Below, piece after piece: positions 10,371 to 22,002 of a stretch of DNA of 64,000 nt. Where the stretch lies: assembly GCA_009667805.1 (NCBI GenBank), contig CM019066.1, positions 120,543,690 through 120,607,689 of the forward strand. The letters are read 5' to 3'. Position 1 is the first letter of the stretch. Each line of letters begins with the position of its first letter. The position numbers and the translations under genes were made by a program. The notes under the pieces are model-generated. The model saw only the letters and a program-made list of their open reading frames with translations, was not told the DNA's origin and did no database searches. Origin of the DNA: Leptobrachium leishanense. Its lineage: Eukaryota; Chordata; Amphibia; Anura; Megophryidae.

Positions 10371-11575
10371 CACAATATTTTTGGTAATATGAATTATAAT
10401 ATTTACTATCCTCTAGAGGGCAGTATTGCACTTCTTAATTAATTCCACCTTTTCTTTTTAATACTCTTATCTCGGGTCAGAAGTTCAACCTACACAAAAG
10501 ACCTTCTCTTCTCCCAGCTATTAGACACAGTGTCTCCATCTGTCATCTTTGATTTATATCCCTACTCCCTTTTTAGTTACTCACTTTCAGCTGAATTCTT
10601 TTCTGGTTAACTCAACAGAATCTATTCTTTAGTAAATTTTATTATTTACCAATTATATACTTTCTACAATATTTATTGGAGTATATATATCCTACTGTAT
10701 ATATAATAAAATATACCTTGATTATAAACATATATTTTGTGAATATAAATCTATATTAGAGATTATTAACTCTTGTTCCTATACCCAAAAGACAAAATAT
10801 CTTTTGTTTTAAAACTTAAGACAGACCAATAAATTTAATTATGACACGTCTTAGCACTTAAACCTAGCCTTATCACATACAAACATTCTAGGTTCCTTTG
10901 TGTCTGGCACTTCTTAAAAAATATAAAAGACTTCACCCAGGAATGAACTCTGTAAAAAAAATCTCGTTCATTTCTAAACCTAGAGAAAATTTTAAAGAAA
11001 AAACTGTCTTTAAAAACAAAATGGCTACAAACATCCATTTTAAAATTCTCCTTTTCTGTGTAATATACCCGACAGGGTTCCACTGTACTTTCCCCCCCCT
11101 TTTTTTTTTTTTAAAGTGTGGGTGTGGGACCACGGGCTGACCCAGGTGCGCTGATGGAGGGCATACCATGGCCCTGTCCACTCCTATTGGTCCTGGATCT
11201 CCCGGCCCAATGACCTCTTCCAGGCCTCAGTTCTCCTGTTCGGGTCTCGGATTGAGCCGGGACTTTCACTTAACCACGAGCAGTTCCCTGCTCTTTTTTC
11301 TCCCCTCCATGGTACTGGAAGCTTTTGTGTGGTTTTTTTTTTCTTTCTTCCTCCCTGGGAGCCCCTGCTCAGTCCATTGAGAACTTCTCCGCTTCCATAT
11401 CATTGGTTTTTTTTTTCAATGTCTCTCTCGATGACTCCCCTTGCTTGTTTTATTCTTCTTGCATGTCTTTTTGTGACAGTCCTAAGAGGGCCCTGCATCG
11501 CTCTGTTTCATAGTTTGTCTTACAGTCTATTGTAATGCTGACATGCTTTCAAAATAAATATTATAAATGAGAAAG

Positions 11576-12456
11576 AAATTAAAAAAATGAATATGCTATC
11601 TTTAATTTTTTTTAATAATAATTATAAAATAGTATCAACAATAATATTAAGTATATCTCTTTTTTATCACACTGTATGAATCCTTTTAACAAAGTTTTTC
11701 CTTTTTGATTTAAATAATCCTATAGTCAATAAATTGAATTTACCTGTAAGAGTACAGTAATTGCTATGCTTTTTAGTATACAATTTATGTTATCATTGCT
11801 TGCAGACATCTTTCAAAATTACCTTTTGAAGCAATTCATAATTTTAACAAATTACATATATCAGCACCCATCGATACACATGAATAAGTTGCTTACTAAA
11901 TATTAATAAAAAATTTGATTCATGCAAATGGAATTGCACTTCATTGAACAAATGATTCACAAGTCTGTTGATGCGTGGCAGAATCAGTTTACAGCACAGC
12001 CTGTCCTGGATCAACTACTGCCAAGAGCAGAATATGCTTAATTTATCTTTTTAACAACAATTCATGATTAATATTTTTTAATTAACATTTTATACTTGCT
12101 TATAGTGTTGTAGCAGTGACCACTGGCTTGATCGACTGTTAATCACTAAAAAAATCCCTTCAGAAGACACATTGGGACACCCTTCAGTTTAACATTTAAA
12201 TAGAAGGATAATAATATAGGACAAGAAAGATCACAGCAAATGGAAGTGCAGATGACCACAGACTCGCCAAAATCAACATGAATTTTAATAATCGAAACAA
12301 CAATTTTTTGCATCATTTATTCAGAATGTGTCACTTCTCAAAATTCCTGCTTTGTTTAAATACACTGGGCACCATTCAGACATACAATAACAATATGATA
12401 ATACCTTAGGAGCGCCCCTTGTGCTTGAACAATGTAAAATAATCCAAAACATAGAA
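11576..12456. other. No recognisable feature
   Basis: Very AT-rich, without open frames, terminal repeats or tandem structure. Confidence 0.5.
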
Positions 12457-13363
12457 AGGATTATTCAATAAGAGCCGAACTTGCCACCGAATTGTACCGA
12501 ACGGTGAATTTCATCGTATGGTGAACTTTCGTGGCAGTTTGGCTATTCGCACAACTGTCATTTCGCCAAAATATTGGCGAATTGCCAGCGAAATATGGTG
12601 CAGTTTGCTTCAGATCGCCTCAATTCGTTCGACCTATTTGCGGCAGTGAAATTGTCCCATAGAGAAGTAATGGTTAATCTTTTCAGAGAACTTCTGGCTG
12701 GGTGGAGTAGAGGTAACATCACTGCTCTGCGTGGAGAGAGCCTGTGGAGACATGGGTTCAATCCCAGCGAGCAACCTCTCCAGTAAGTGTCCTTGGGCAA
12801 AACACCTAACGGTACATACTCGCCACCCAGGACATACTTGAAAACGAGAGAAATCTCAATGTATCTGACACCGAAATGTTGGCAAAATGCCCAGATTTTC
12901 AGTGGTTCAGTTTACCGTTTATTCTTTTCATTTGCAGTAAAAAGCTTTATTTATTTATTAGAATTTTTTTAGGGAAGTTTTTGTATTTTTTTCATCTAAA
13001 ATTTTGATTTCCATTTATTTTAATAGTGTTTTTTTTTGTATTCTGTTTATTTGGCGGCATTCAGCAGCTGATCAGTGCCGTTCGGTGGCGTGCTGCGGTC
13101 AGTTCAGCGAATCTTCAGCTATTTTCGGCAGCCATTTCGACAGCTTGTCTGTCATCAGCGGCATTCAGCAGTTTGTTCGGTGGTCGGCGGCGGTGTTCAG
13201 TAGGCTGATCGGCGGCGTTTGGCGTATCTCGTTCGATGCACTTCAGGACCCTTCGGTAAATACTGAATTCATCCCAGGGCCGGCGAACTGAAATCGCCAA
13301 AGCACACTGAAGTGCGCCGAATGAGAGAGCACTGAAATTTTGGTGCTCTCTGAAGAATCCCTG
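12457..13363 (+). mobile_element. MITE family A copy, carrying a SINE
   Basis: The left end (GGATTATTCAATAAGAGCCG) and right end (GGTGCTCTCTGAAGAATCC) are decayed versions of the GGGTTATTC inverted repeat. Between them are the usual AATTGCCAGCGAAATA, AT-rich and GGCGGC-rich domains. A tRNA-type SINE sits at 12694-12865 inside the left half. Confidence 0.75.
12694..12865 (+). mobile_element. tRNA-derived SINE, copy S1
   Basis: Pol III A-box-like GGGTGGAGTAGAGG at the start and a B-box-like GGTTCAATCCC about 60 bases on. The body (CCAGTAAGTGTCCTTGGGCAA...) and 3' domain (CCAGGACATACTTGAAAACG...ATCTCAATGTAT) are shared with the copies at 23545, 63105 and 63613. The AT-rich tail is missing. Confidence 0.8.
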
Positions 13364-13559
13364 CAGTCTTTTTACAGGGAGAAATGCACCAGAACCCTAC
13401 CACTGTTGCAAAAAATAGTGTAAATCTGTATCTACCAAAACAAACTCCTACAATGAATGGTAAATGGTGTAAAATCTAATATGCTATACATAAAATTGTG
13501 TAGAACCAAATTTATATATTTCTAGTTAGCCAGTGTAGATAATGCAATGTTAGTGTCCA

Positions 13560-13980
13560 ATAATTTTTTGAATATTTTATTATTATCCTTTTATTATTTA
13601 TATAACGCCACTTATTCCGCAGCGCTTTACAAGATCGGTGTTCAAGGTGTAAAATACCACACATGTATGATACAGCCTGATTCAGGGGAACCCTGTTCCC
13701 AAGGGAACTTACACTCTACGAGAAGTAAAAATATTTTGTGAGGTAGGCGCATCTATATCGTTAGGTGCCTTGCCCAAGGACACCTACTGGTGACGTCTTC
13801 TGAGTGGGATCGAGTCGGCTTTCCATGATTGTAGAGCAGGGACCTGGTGGTTAGGTTGAACCCGTTTCTCGTAAAGTTGAGACTTGCTTCTCCACAGCTG
13901 TATTGGAGGGATGTGCTGAATGGGATTTGACTTGCTTCTAGGTGGTCGAAGAGCAGAGATGTTACCACTAGGCTCCCCAG
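13560..13980 (-). mobile_element. SINE-like repeat related to the tRNA SINE
   Basis: On the minus strand it begins GGGGAGCCTAGTGGTAACAT, an A-box-like start, and includes AGTAGGTGTCCTTGGGCAAG, matching the central domain of S1-S3. It ends with a segment containing ATTCCGCAGCGCTTTACA on the plus strand, a motif common in vertebrate interspersed repeats. It is a decayed copy or a sister family. Confidence 0.55.
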
Positions 13981-14049
13981 CTGATATTGTGTGTTACGGA
14001 GTTTTGAAGCAGAATCGAGCTCAGTCTCACCTTTCGTAACCTGTCAGAA

Positions 14050-14222
14050 ACTGAATGGAGCATGTAAAGGTGGGGCATAAAACAAAAGCGTGTCATGAAA
14101 AGGGGCATAAATGAAAGGGCATGAATTGGTCATAAAGAAATGGAGTATAAAATGAAACAGGGGCATGATATGGGGTCAGAATGAAATGGGGCATAATGTA
14201 AATGAGGAGCATAAAATGGCAC
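14050..14222 (+). repeat. Degenerate GGGGCATAAAATG tandem array
   Basis: About ten imperfect 14-18 bp units built on GGGGCATAAAATGAAA. Divergence between units shows that the array is old. Confidence 0.7.
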
Positions 14223-14242
14223 ATGAACTGTGGGCAGATGGG

Positions 14243-14775
14243 TGTCACGATCCTCCCTGATATATGTAAATATGATCCCTATATGCAGCACGACTATCCT
14301 ACCCTTCCGATCCTTGTAGTGGTCGACACAACTATCTATAGCCAAAATCGGTATAAGACAAACACAGAGGGGTAGCAACCTTAACTTGACACTCAGGGTT
14401 AACAGCAACCTGACACACAGGATAAAAAAAGGAAAACCATGGGATGTGTTAGCCAGAGAGTATGTCAGCCATATGCCAGGGGTCAGTATCGCCAGAGAGT
14501 GAGAGTAGTCAGAAAGGGAGATGAAGGGTTAAGAGTCAGAGGAGTAGTCAGAAAAGCAGGAGTTGGTAACTAGCAGTAGCAATCGATAATATAACAGACG
14601 AGCACTGAGAGGAGGTAAAACCACGTCAGGGCAACAAGCCTTTTCCTTTGAAGTAGTTTTAAACTCGGCAGGCGCCGCATCATATCGCGCCCCGCCCTTG
14701 ACCTACTACTGATTGAGAGTGACCGCACATGACTCGGTGTCCGAGCAGCGAGGACAATGCTGCCGGGCGCTGGGG
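14243..14775 (-). mobile_element. LTR fragment, Gypsy-like
   Basis: The 3' end on the minus strand is GGATCGTGACA, the same CGTGACA terminus as the complete solo LTR at 47092-47875. The minus strand reads as CT-rich transcribed LTR sequence (repeated CTGACTACTCTC-type words). The 5' boundary near 14775 is uncertain and no TSD can be set. Confidence 0.5.
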
Positions 14776-16632
14776 TAAGAAGATGACATGGTTGGGACTC
14801 AAATGGATCTTTGCTTGTCTGCCCAGAAAAAATGCACCAGCACTAATCCACTTCCCATCTCACAGCCAGTGCAACTTCAGCCATTGAAATCACTGCATGT
14901 CCCTGTTAATTACTTGTGGTCTCACATAGCAAAAGAGGACACAATCACCACCCCTGTGCAAGTTCTTGTTCTCCTGTAATCCTATGGGCTTCAGCAGACA
15001 ATGCCATCAGGTACTGCCAGTATAGGCTAGCGTCTCTCTACTGTTACACATTGATCTCCAAACATAGCTCCTCACTTGTAGTTGAGTCTGTAATCGGGAG
15101 CCACTAAGCGATATTGGACTTCATCCGTTAGCATCTCCCTATCACTGGGGAAATGGGAATAGGAACCGCTATAAATACAGATTTGACTTTTGTTGGAACT
15201 AATACAGAGTAATTCATATTGACCCGAACCCAAAGTTTTTGTTCAAGATCTTATGAAAGCTTAAACAAATGAATGGAATTCAATGTAAGTTTTGTGAACC
15301 TTACCTCTTCTTATGTTGAACACATCCCATTACAACAAGTGCTGGAAGTGGACGTTCTCTGTTAGACAAGAGTCTACATGGAACTGCATGTTGTTGTTAA
15401 CATGAATTTTGCGTTCTAAATGTTTTGACTTTCATTCCTAATATTATCCACTAAGGCATCAATTGTACGGGGCTTGTTAGGGTGCATTCCTTCCTTCAGA
15501 TAGCCCAACAAAAAGAAGCCTAGCCTTTATGATCAGGAGACTTGGTGTGTCCACAGACTCCTGAAAATAACAAAGTCATCAAAAAAACTCTAGATTGTTA
15601 TCATTGACTCATATGATGTGTGAGCCAGGAACTCAAAAGGTTTGCAAAATATGCATACATTTTTCCAAAGAGTAAGCCATACTGTTCTGTAGGAATGTTG
15701 TTTTTGTCGCTGTGCATTTGACTTGGCTATGCTGCCACCTAATGGTGGCTTCCAGTGTGTACTTTGATGGGATGTGCTTAACATATAAGGAGGTACGGTT
15801 CCTGAAATTCTCATTAATTTCTTTTCATTCATTTGAAATCTATACCAAAAAAATTGGGTTCGGGTCTACATGGATCACCCTGTATTCAGTGTTATAGTTG
15901 TAACAGATCATCAGATGTAGTTAGTATTCCATTTCAGCAGGAAGAGCTCTACAAGTAATCATTTCCATTAATCATCAAGATACATTGCAATGCAAGGTTC
16001 CATGATAAAACATAGGTTTTTGGTCTTCAAAAACAAAGATTAATTACTTTGCAGTTTAATTATGGGTTAGATTTGTCTTCTGATTGCTAAAAAAAATATT
16101 TTACTTACATTTTCCATGTATTTAATGTCTGAAATAGTGTTTCTCATTGAGTCAGACACAAATAGCATCATAAGAAGTTTTCATGTGAGTTATAGAAGAT
16201 TGCTTTGCTGTGTGGGTCAATTTAAATTTTAATTTAAAATAGTATCTCTGCAGATAATATTGCTCATACATCATCTAAATGTTTTCTTTGGACACTGACA
16301 TTCTTGAAAAAAGTCAATTTCATGGGTTCTTCACCTTGAAATTGTGGAGAACCGAGTCATGAATTGAAATTTGCAATCCACGTATACAAACATGGAATGG
16401 ATAAGGTGGAGTGTATTGATAATTATAGACAAAAACTGTCAAATTGGAGTAGCTATTGCAATTTTATTATTTTACCCTCAAATATAACATTTCCTTGACA
16501 TTCCACAATATTCAGTGAATATGTGCATTCCTCTCCTTTATCTGTTCTATCGTGTTTTGGGGGATTGGCAAGATAATTTTAGGAGAAAATAATTAAAATT
16601 GAGACATTCTCCCATGAGTCAATCAAATCTTG
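14776..16632. other. No recognisable feature (1.86 kb)
   Basis: No convincing open frame, RNA gene or repeat boundary. The composition is moderately AT-rich and free of the recurrent modules seen elsewhere. Confidence 0.5.
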
Positions 16633-17432
16633 AGGGGCTCTTCACTGACATTTCGGTGTTCTCTCGTTCCCTGCACTTTGGGGAATCAAATTCCCTGACC
16701 CTGCAGTGACTTCTGCATTCACTGCAGGGTCCCTGAACTGCAAGGAAAATCCACCGACCACATCTGAAAATCTGCAGTAAAAAAACGCTGTATTGAACGG
16801 AAAAACTGCTGAAAAAACACCGCACCTGAAAAAAGCCAACAATCCACTGCAAAACCACTGAAAAAATCCTGAACATGCCCGAAAAAAGATGACAAACCAC
16901 AGAACACAGCGCCGACCAGGTGCCGGAAAAAGCCGACAAGCCAATAAACGGGGTAAAAAACACCCCAAAAAACGATTGCAACTTTTAAAATCTGAAACGC
17001 TATTTGCAAAAGAACTACTGGACAATAAAAAGGTCTGTTACAGGAAAAAAAATCATAAATAAAATTTTGCTGAAAAAATCTCAATGTCTAAAACAAATCC
17101 TAAAAAAGATAGAGACTTTTTTTGCTGCAAATTAAAAAAATAAACAATTTAATAGATAATGTATAACAACGGGAATATTTTTAACACTGAATCCTACCGA
17201 ACATCAGGACATTTCACTGACATTTCTATGCTTTTTGGTGTTCTCTGAATAGATTGACCATTACTTCTCTATGGGGGATTTCACTGCTGCCGAACAGCAC
17301 TTTATTTTACTGGCAATTTGGCAAACTGCCTGCTTTCTGAATAGCCGAATGTCCACGAAATTGCACCGTATGGGGAAATTCACTGTTCGGTGAAATTTCA
17401 GGGCCAGATCGGCTCTCTCTGAATAACCCCTT
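16633..17432 (-). mobile_element. MITE family A copy
   Basis: In minus orientation it runs from GGGGTTATTCAGAGAGAGCCG (17432 side), through TTCGGCTATTCAGAAAGCAGG and the AT-rich module, to the GC-rich domain with CTGCAGGGTC near 16700. The far end near 16633 is decayed. Minus-strand frames here are low-complexity Phe/Ser/Cys readings of the AT- and GC-rich domains, not proteins. Confidence 0.75.
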
Positions 17433-17783
17433 CGGTTAATTGGCATTTTAGAGAGGTATAATGCATAAAAATAGATGTAGATTTTGAACTGCAGATCAGA
17501 TTTGACATTTACGTGACTTGATATCCACATGTCTTTTTATGGTAAAGATAGTTTTCTGTTTGTTTATGTGATAATAACTCTGAGACATGTTGCCTGAGGG
17601 CATATATATCAACAGGGAGCTGTGAAAAAACGCTTTTCTTTGCTTATAGACTTTAGATCAATAGAAGCTACACCGTAGCTATTTTGACATTACCCAGCCC
17701 ATATAAAGGGTTATTCAAAGTCAGTGAAGTTTCGGTGGTCTTTCGTTCAGTACTATGTACCTCGATCGGGAAGTCTCCCTTAG

Positions 17784-17905
17784 GCTGGCATCAGACGAGC
17801 GCACTATGTGCGCCCTTACTGACGTGCCTTCTGGCGACCGTCGCATCATTGAGATGCTGTGACGGGGCCAGCCACACGCTGTTGTGCGTGCATGAATTGC
17901 CTCTT
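17784..17905 (+). mobile_element. Family C Harbinger-like fragment (left half)
   Basis: It follows TTA and begins GGCTGGCATCAGACGAGCGC, then has the CACTATGTGCGC core and a GC-rich stretch. In reverse complement it matches the right-half fragment at 50985-51149. The other end is missing. Confidence 0.55.
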
Positions 17906-18546
17906 TTTTAGGGGGCCCGGCAGGCATGATGACATCATCACGGTGCATGATGACATCATCGGCAGGCGCCCACCGGCGCCTGCAGTAAAAATCAGGAAGG
18001 GGGCTCCTTTGGAGCACTCTATCTCCCCAACCGTTAAAGCTAGAAAGACACAAATTTCACCGCTGGAAAGAGTCTCCCCTTTTCAGCAGTGCATAGTTTT
18101 AACCATTTCATTGCGGAATCGCAATTCAAACTTTGAGGTGGCTGACATCTTGGATGTCAGCCAAGCCTCCGGGTCACCCCCCCACCCACTGACATCCTCA
18201 CCATATGTGTGAGGATGTCAGTGGGCCAGTTAACCCCCTAGCTGCCAAGTGGAGATCCGTGGCAGCTAGAGGGTAATGTTTGATATCACTGGAAAGACCT
18301 GATCTTGGCCTTTCCAATGATACCAAATATGACCAGGTTGCCAGTTTTGTTGTAAAACATAAGTAAATAAATAATGTTAATAATAAAAAATGTGTTTTTT
18401 TTCTGGGGGTTTAATTAAATAGGACTTAAGCTGGCATCTAAAAATGATGAGAATAAAATTGTCAGAATGAGATCAGTGCACAGAGGTGAAATGGCTCAGT
18501 AGTGAAGGGGTTAAAAAGCAAAAACATGTAAAAATTGGGTATTTCT

Positions 18547-20428
18547 TTTTATGTTTAAAAGTTTTATTTTGAATAAAAGACACGTATACAGTAAGCAATT
18601 GATATGCAACAGGCATCTCAGTTGGTGGCATACTGTCTAGCAAGGCAGTGTTTTGCAGGAAAATAAAAAAATAAAAAATAAATAAAAAGAAAACAGCGAA
18701 ACCTCAGGAAGCCATCATACAAGCAACAGCAGGAAACAATATAAGCAGGTAGTAGAGAAACAGGGTACAGGGGCCCTCCCCACCCCAAAAAAAAAAAAAA
18801 AAAAATAAAATAAAAAATTTATACACATATGTATATACATATACACACCCTATTATGGACGGGGGGAGAAAACCTTCAGAGAAGGAAAGGTGGTACTCGG
18901 TGGCTCACCCCTAGCCCTCCGCAGAGTGGCAGGGGGCCACAGAGAGAACCACTGGCACGGGTAGCCACAGGGCCGAGCGACAGTGAGAGCCTAGGTGACC
19001 GTCACACGGCTCACCTGGGACTGAACCCACTCTCCACACCCGTCCAGGGGTAAGCAGGGGAAGAGAAAAAAAAAAAAAAAAAAAAAAGGGGGGGGGAGAT
19101 ATCAAAGCGAGATCATTTCAGCAACAAAAGCAAGAACAAGAAGGGGGCAAGTGATGGACAAAACAAAAACCACAAAGAATCGTCTGGATTTGGCAAGTTA
19201 GTCTGGGGCACGGCGCTGTCTCTCCTGCTGCGAAGGTGACACGTCGTCCTGAATATCCGCCGAGGCAGACACCAAACCCAAACTCAGCAGGTGTGTCCGC
19301 GCCTCCTCCAACGTGGAAGCCGTTAGTATTTCCGAGCCACTGTGAATAAGCAGGGATCCTGACACCCCCAGCGATAACGGATAGCCTGCTCCCGGAGGAT
19401 AGCCGTGATGTCGCTAAACCGGCGTCGGGCCGCCAAGGCCAGAAATGGTAAGTCACGGAAAATGGCGATCTCCATGTTCTCGAAGCGGGTAGGTGGAGCC
19501 CGGATCGTCATGTCCAGCAGCCGGTCCCTAACCCTGATGTCCCCCACAACCACAATGACATCTCTGCAGGCGTTCAGAGGAGCCATCGCCGCCTTCCTGA
19601 CTCGGATCGCTGACAGCACCGGATTCTGAGCGTCCCCCGATAAGGCCACGACCTTGCGCACGAAGCGGTTGATGAGGGGTAAGAGCTCAGGGTCGGGGAT
19701 AGAGTCCGGGATACCCCGCAACTTGAGGTTCCGTCGTCGATGTCGGGTCTCTAGGACCAGCACCGCTGACTGCAGCCCCGCCACCTGAGCCTGGAGTGCC
19801 GCAACACCAGAGGAGGTAGCAGCCTGCGTGTCCTCTAAGGCCTGGGTACGCGTATCCATCTCCCCCATCTCAGAGCGAAGGGATTTGAGGTCTGTACGCA
19901 CCTCCGTAAGTTCCCTGGCCCATGAGGAGCGGGCGTCCGCCAAAAGGGCACGGATGTCGTTTTTAGTAGCCGGTAGGTCCCCATGGTCCGTGGGGACAGT
20001 AATTTGAGTCGCTGGAGATAAGTCAGCAGGGCCCGGGTCACCACCCTCGCCCGACGCCGCCGGCGGCGGAGTCTGGGACGGTCTTCCCCGCAATCCGGCC
20101 AGAGAGAGCCGGATGTCAGGGAGAGGGGGATCTTCTGCTGCTCCTGTTTTCTTCTTACCCATGGCCGGGAAGAAGGTACCACGAGGCGGCAAGATGGCGT
20201 TCCGCTGTCGAGTTCCACTAGGCCAGAGGTTCTGCCAGCAACAGGTAAGGGTAATCCTCGGGGGTTCCGGCGGTCCACTAAGTCCAGCACTTGCTCCCAA
20301 AGCCAGTTACAGACAGTGGGGAGGTAGATACGGCAGGAAAATCAAAGAAATCCCCACAAAAGCAGGTAAATTTGCAGGAGCTGCTCGAGCGTGCGACCAT
20401 TCACCTCCAGAGCTTAGCCACGCCCCCC
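18547..20428 (-). mobile_element. ORF1-only L1-like LINE, copy H1
   Basis: Flanked by a 16-bp TSD, AAAATTGGGTATTTCT (18531-18546 and 20429-20444). The minus strand begins GGGGGGCGTGGCTAAGC, a typical start of a full-length element in this LINE group, and ends in an AATAAAA-containing A-rich tail at 18547. The total is 1882 bp: a short 5' UTR, ORF1 and about 650 bp of 3' UTR. There is no space for ORF2, so it could only have moved with enzymes supplied by another LINE. It inserted into the left arm of the foldback element. Confidence 0.85.
19198..20162 (-). pseudogene. L1-type ORF1 protein (RNA-binding), frameshifted
   Basis: ORF1p coats LINE RNA and forms trimers through a coiled coil. From the ATG at 20162 (MGKKKTGAAE) there is a Pro-rich lead, a heptad-like coiled coil (RELTEVRTDLKSLRSEMGEM to SAVLVLETR), the RRM entry HRRRNLKLRGIPDS, and a C-terminal domain with FRDLP and IRYRWG. 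After YRWG a one-base shift near 19360 ends the frame early. The next frame restores the expected IHSGSEILTASTLEEARTHL C-terminus up to TAA at 19198. A longer open frame upstream, to 20300, is probably 5' UTR. Confidence 0.85.
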
Positions 20429-22002
20429 AAAATTGGGTATTTCTAATCTCAGGACAAAATTTAGAAACTATCTAGCCGGGGTCTTTTTTGGAGGTTGTAG
20501 ATGATCATGTTGGGGATAGAATTTCGAAAAAGTGGTTTTTTTTTCAATTTTTTTCATCATATTTCATTTTTTTTATAGTAAATTATACGATATGATGGAT
20601 ATAATGGTATTTTTAGAAAGTCCATTTAATTGTGGGAAAAATGTTATATATAATGTGTGGGTTGCATAAATGAGTAAGAGGAAAATTTGTCCTAAACATA
20701 AACGGCGCAGAATCGTAAAAACAGCAGCGGGCACTAAAGGACGGACTTTTGTAAAACTGCCCGTTCACTATGGAGTTAATCCTCAAAATCTACAACTGCC
20801 AAAAAAGACTCCAGCTAAATAGTTTTCAAAATTTTGTCCTGAAATTAGAAATACCCAATTTTTCATGTTTTTGCTTTTTAACGCCTTCACTGCTAAGCCA
20901 TTTCACCTCTGTGTGCTGAGCTCATTTTGATCGTTTTATGATCATCATATTTAAACGCGATTTGAAGTCCTATTTTATTATACCCCCAGACAGAACTTCT
21001 TTTTTTTAAAGAAAAACTTTTTAATTTCTTTAAATTTTTTTATTACTTAAATTTTTTTTTTTCATTTTTACACCAAACCTGGTCATGTGTGGTATCATTG
21101 GAAAGGATGCGATCAGGCCTTTCCAATGATACCAAACACGACCCTCCAGCCCCCTAGGGATCTGTAGCTATGGAGGTCCAAATGATTCCCCTAGCTCCAC
21201 TTGGCAGCTAGGGGGTTAACTGGGCCACTGACATTATTACACATATGGCGACAACATTAGTGGGTGCGGGGTGACCCGGAGGCTTGTCTGACATCCAAGA
21301 TGCCAGCCACTTCTGGGAGCAAATCGCCACCCGGCATCGAAGGTGTTAAAGAGAAGTACTGCTGAAAAGGAGAGACTCTGCCCTTTCCAGTGGTACCTTT
21401 CTTTTTTTCTAGCTTCAGCGGTTGGGGAGATAGAGTGGTCAAAAGGACCTCCCCTCACCTCTCAGGCTCCCCCTGGAGGCACCGGTAGCATCTGAAAATG
21501 ACATCATACACGGCCATGACGTCATTGCAATGGCTGGGCCCTTAAAACCAGGAAGCCAGTCAGATGTGAGACCCCGGCCAAAGAGGTGAGTATAGGGAGG
21601 GAGAGGGGTTATTGGCCATGACGTACATAGTATGTCCTTGCTCCTTAAGGGGAATTTTCCCCAGGCTGTACTATGTATGTCAGTGGTCCTTATTGGGTTA
21701 AACCTGTCAGACTGAACCACAGAAAACCTGGGCATTTCACCAACATTTCAGCGTAGTTCAGTATTCTCTAAATAGAATAACCATTACTTCTCTATCGGAC
21801 AATTTCACTGGCTCTGAAGGCCGCCGCCGAATTGTGGCGAACTGCGGCAAACCGCACTGTATTTTACTGGCAATTTTCCAATATTTGGCGAATTGACAGC
21901 ATTCTGAATAGACAAACTGCCATGAAATTGCACCGTACGGGGAAATTCCCCCATTCAATGCAATTCGCTGTCAAGTTCGGCGCTTATTGAATAACCCTTA
22001 TA

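Larger units (their letters stand above)
9174..11074 (-). mobile_element. Solo LTR of a retrovirus-like element, 1.9 kb
   Basis: The AT-rich block begins TGTCGGATATAAT and ends ATATACCCGACA, so it has TG...CA ends with short inverted repeats. GGGT flanks both sides (9170-9173 and 11075-11078), a 4-bp duplication. Flanking sequences rejoin into the same LINE. On the minus strand a CRE and TATA box lie near 10350-10370. No gag, pol or env, primer-binding site or polypurine tract is visible, so this is a single LTR left by recombination. The exact retroviral class is unknown. Confidence 0.6.
8086..11575 (+). mobile_element. L1-like ORF1-type LINE copy H3, 5'-inverted and split by an LTR
   Basis: Degraded relative of H1 and H2. 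The plus-strand stretch near 8510-8560 reads GLLEEMREMWHTSMREA, the same coiled-coil start as H2 (LLGEALEEMRAVWRADF). The 3' part (ATGAGGCCTG, a long pyrimidine run, ...GGGACCACGGG) resumes after the LTR at 11075 and parallels H2 at 33445-33560. It ends near 11575 in an AATAAAT-containing A-rich tail. The first 310 bases read as ORF1 N-terminus on the minus strand (MAARKSIKLVGNDLRNYLQQ), so the 5' end appears inverted. No ORF2 is present. Confidence 0.5.
17930..21697. mobile_element. TTAA-type foldback element (family B) with long inverted arms
   Basis: The left arm (17930-18530, continuing at 20445-20500 beyond a LINE) and right arm (about 20790-21500) are long imperfect reverse complements. 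Shared landmarks are ACTCTATCTCCCCAACCG, CAGCTAGGGGGTTAAC, CCTTTCCAATGATACC, GGCTCAGTAGTGAAGG and CTTTTTTGG. The right end reads, in reverse complement, TTAA then CCCAATAAGGACC, fitting a TTAA-targeting piggyBac- or Kolobok-type element. No transposase is present. Confidence 0.65.
17706..21999. mobile_element. MITE family A copy with nested insertions
   Basis: Terminal AAGGGTTATTCAA at 17706 pairs with TTGAATAACCCTT ending at 21999, and ATA flanks both ends (17703-17705, 22000-22002). Nearly all of the interior was added later: a family C fragment, a TTAA-ended foldback element, and inside that a LINE. The remaining host parts are about 17706-17780 and 21702-21999. Confidence 0.75.

Noticed and set aside
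14050..14222. Possible CRISPR-like spaced repeats
   Set aside because: Units are degenerate and contiguous without spacers, in a eukaryotic background; it is an ordinary tandem repeat.
16619..17084. Overlapping minus-strand frames of about 120 residues rich in Phe, Cys and Ser
   Set aside because: Three frames are open at once over the AT- and GC-rich domains of a family A MITE. The same DNA in other copies is not open.
19405..20475. Plus-strand frames across 19405-20475
   Set aside because: Antisense of the LINE ORF1 and its 5' UTR; low-complexity Arg/Pro readings.
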